From the NCBI RefSeq assembly GCF_003850565.1, contig NZ_CP027706.1:2418001-2482000 (forward strand): a stretch of DNA of 64,000 nt, written 5' to 3'. Numbering within the stretch: the first letter of the stretch is position 1; each line of letters begins with the position of its first letter. Of this stretch, positions 63,577-64,000 are shown piece by piece. The position numbers were made by a program, and so were the translations under genes. The stretch is from Pseudomonas sessilinigenes (GTDB taxonomy: Bacteria > Pseudomonadota > Gammaproteobacteria > Pseudomonadales > Pseudomonadaceae). Under the pieces are notes generated by a model that was given only the letters and a program-made list of their open reading frames with translations, was not told the origin of the DNA and made no database searches.

Positions 63577-64000
63577 ATGACGCTCAGAGTGTTGGTGGTC
63601 GGTGGTTATGGCAATTTCGGCAGCATTATCTGCCGCTACCTGATCCACCGCCCCGGCGTGCACCTGCTGATCTCAGGACGCGACCCGGCCCGCCTGGCGG
63701 CCAAGGTCGAGGCCCTGCGCGCCGAGGGCGGGCAGCCCTGCGAGGGGTGGTGTGGGGATGCCATGGGCGAGGAGTGGGCACCGGCGCTCAAGACCCTGGG
63801 CATCGATTGGGTGATCCACACCGGCGGACCGTTCCAGGGGCAGTCCTATGCCGTGGCCCAGGGATGCATCGAGGCCGGGGTGAACTACTGCGACCTGGCC
63901 GACTGCCGGCAATTCGTGGGGGGTATCGGCGGCCTTGATACCCAGGCCCGAGCGGCCGGAGTGACGTTGCTCAGTGGTTGCAGTTCGGTGCCGACCCTGT
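63577..64000 (+). CDS. Saccharopine dehydrogenase-like NAD(P)-binding protein (3' end outside window)
   Basis: The first 141 residues are visible from ATG 63577. LRVLVVGGYGNFGSIICRYLI is the NAD(P)-binding Rossmann loop. VHLLISGRDPARLAAKVEAL, DWVIHTGGPFQGQSYAVAQGCIEAGVNYCDLADCRQFV and SGCSSVPTL match saccharopine dehydrogenase-type NADP-binding domains found in uncharacterised oxidoreductases. No stop codon occurs before base 64000, so the gene continues beyond the window. An AGG stretch lies before the ATG. Confidence 0.8.
   Translation, partial: MTLRVLVVGGYGNFGSIICRYLIHRPGVHLLISGRDPARLAAKVEALRAEGGQPCEGWCGDAMGEEWAPALKTLGIDWVIHTGGPFQGQSYAVAQGCIEAGVNYCDLADCRQFVGGIGGLDTQARAAGVTLLSGCSSVPTL

Overview
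The window looks like chromosome from a Pseudomonas of the fluorescens/protegens/chlororaphis type. It is G+C-rich and densely coded on both strands, with GTG and TTG starts. It carries genes typical of the genus: a membrane-type malate:quinone oxidoreductase, MetE, an agmatine operon, an FpvA-like TonB receptor with its own ECF sigma/FecR pair, and an oxaloacetate decarboxylase very like P. aeruginosa PA4872. Two paired inverted REP-like repeats of the Pseudomonas style also occur. No rRNA, tRNA, CRISPR array, transposase or integrase was seen. The genes at both ends (a glutathione transferase and a saccharopine-dehydrogenase-like protein) are cut by the window edges.

Layout. 1-4.7 kb: YfcF-like glutathione transferase, a DMT exporter divergent from a LysR regulator, an acetyltransferase gene broken by one in-frame TGA, a small secreted protein, a lone RibD-type deaminase and a nucleotidyltransferase-like protein. 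4.8-10.7 kb: metE, a 27-residue membrane micro-ORF, a CPBP protease, and a DMT exporter divergent from a MocR-type regulator. 10.8-18.3 kb: chemoreceptor, hydrolase, AlkB-like dioxygenase, two unrelated L,D-transpeptidases transcribed divergently, a DUF1289 pair and a LysE exporter. 18.4-24.3 kb: a four-gene chaperone-usher fimbrial operon that is visibly poorer in G+C than its surroundings and is flanked by gene scraps. 24.4-31.5 kb: secreted proteins, a DUF1963 protein and an iron-responsive sigma/anti-sigma/TonB-receptor unit with a Fur-box-like site.

32.2-36.9 kb: mqo, an acetyltransferase, a REPIN, a DeoR regulator, and a nucleotidyltransferase paired with a small protein. 37-41 kb: L-2-hydroxyglutarate oxidase with an MHS-family transporter and a FadR-type regulator. 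The same 14-base operator-like sequence lies upstream of both the regulator and lhgO. 41-48 kb: LysR/LysE genes, then an operon for agmatine use: cytosolic agmatine deiminase, N-carbamoylputrescine amidase, a polyamine-binding protein, and a second deiminase with a twin-arginine export signal. 48-54.7 kb: acetyltransferase, a putative rRNA methyltransferase, two proteins resembling immunity proteins, acuI, a MATE pump and two small membrane proteins. 54.8-64 kb: small regulators including a TetR protein with a clear palindromic operator, a lipoprotein, ppnN with a structured leader, a SIRT5-like sirtuin next to a SUFU-domain protein, a lone receiver protein and oxaloacetate decarboxylase.

Most of the window is ordinary accessory and housekeeping chromosome. 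The parts most worth following up are the export-split agmatine operon, the lhgO regulon with its paired operators, the imported-looking fimbrial operon, the TetR palindrome, and the cluster of orphan immunity-like genes. No clearly new multi-gene system was identified.
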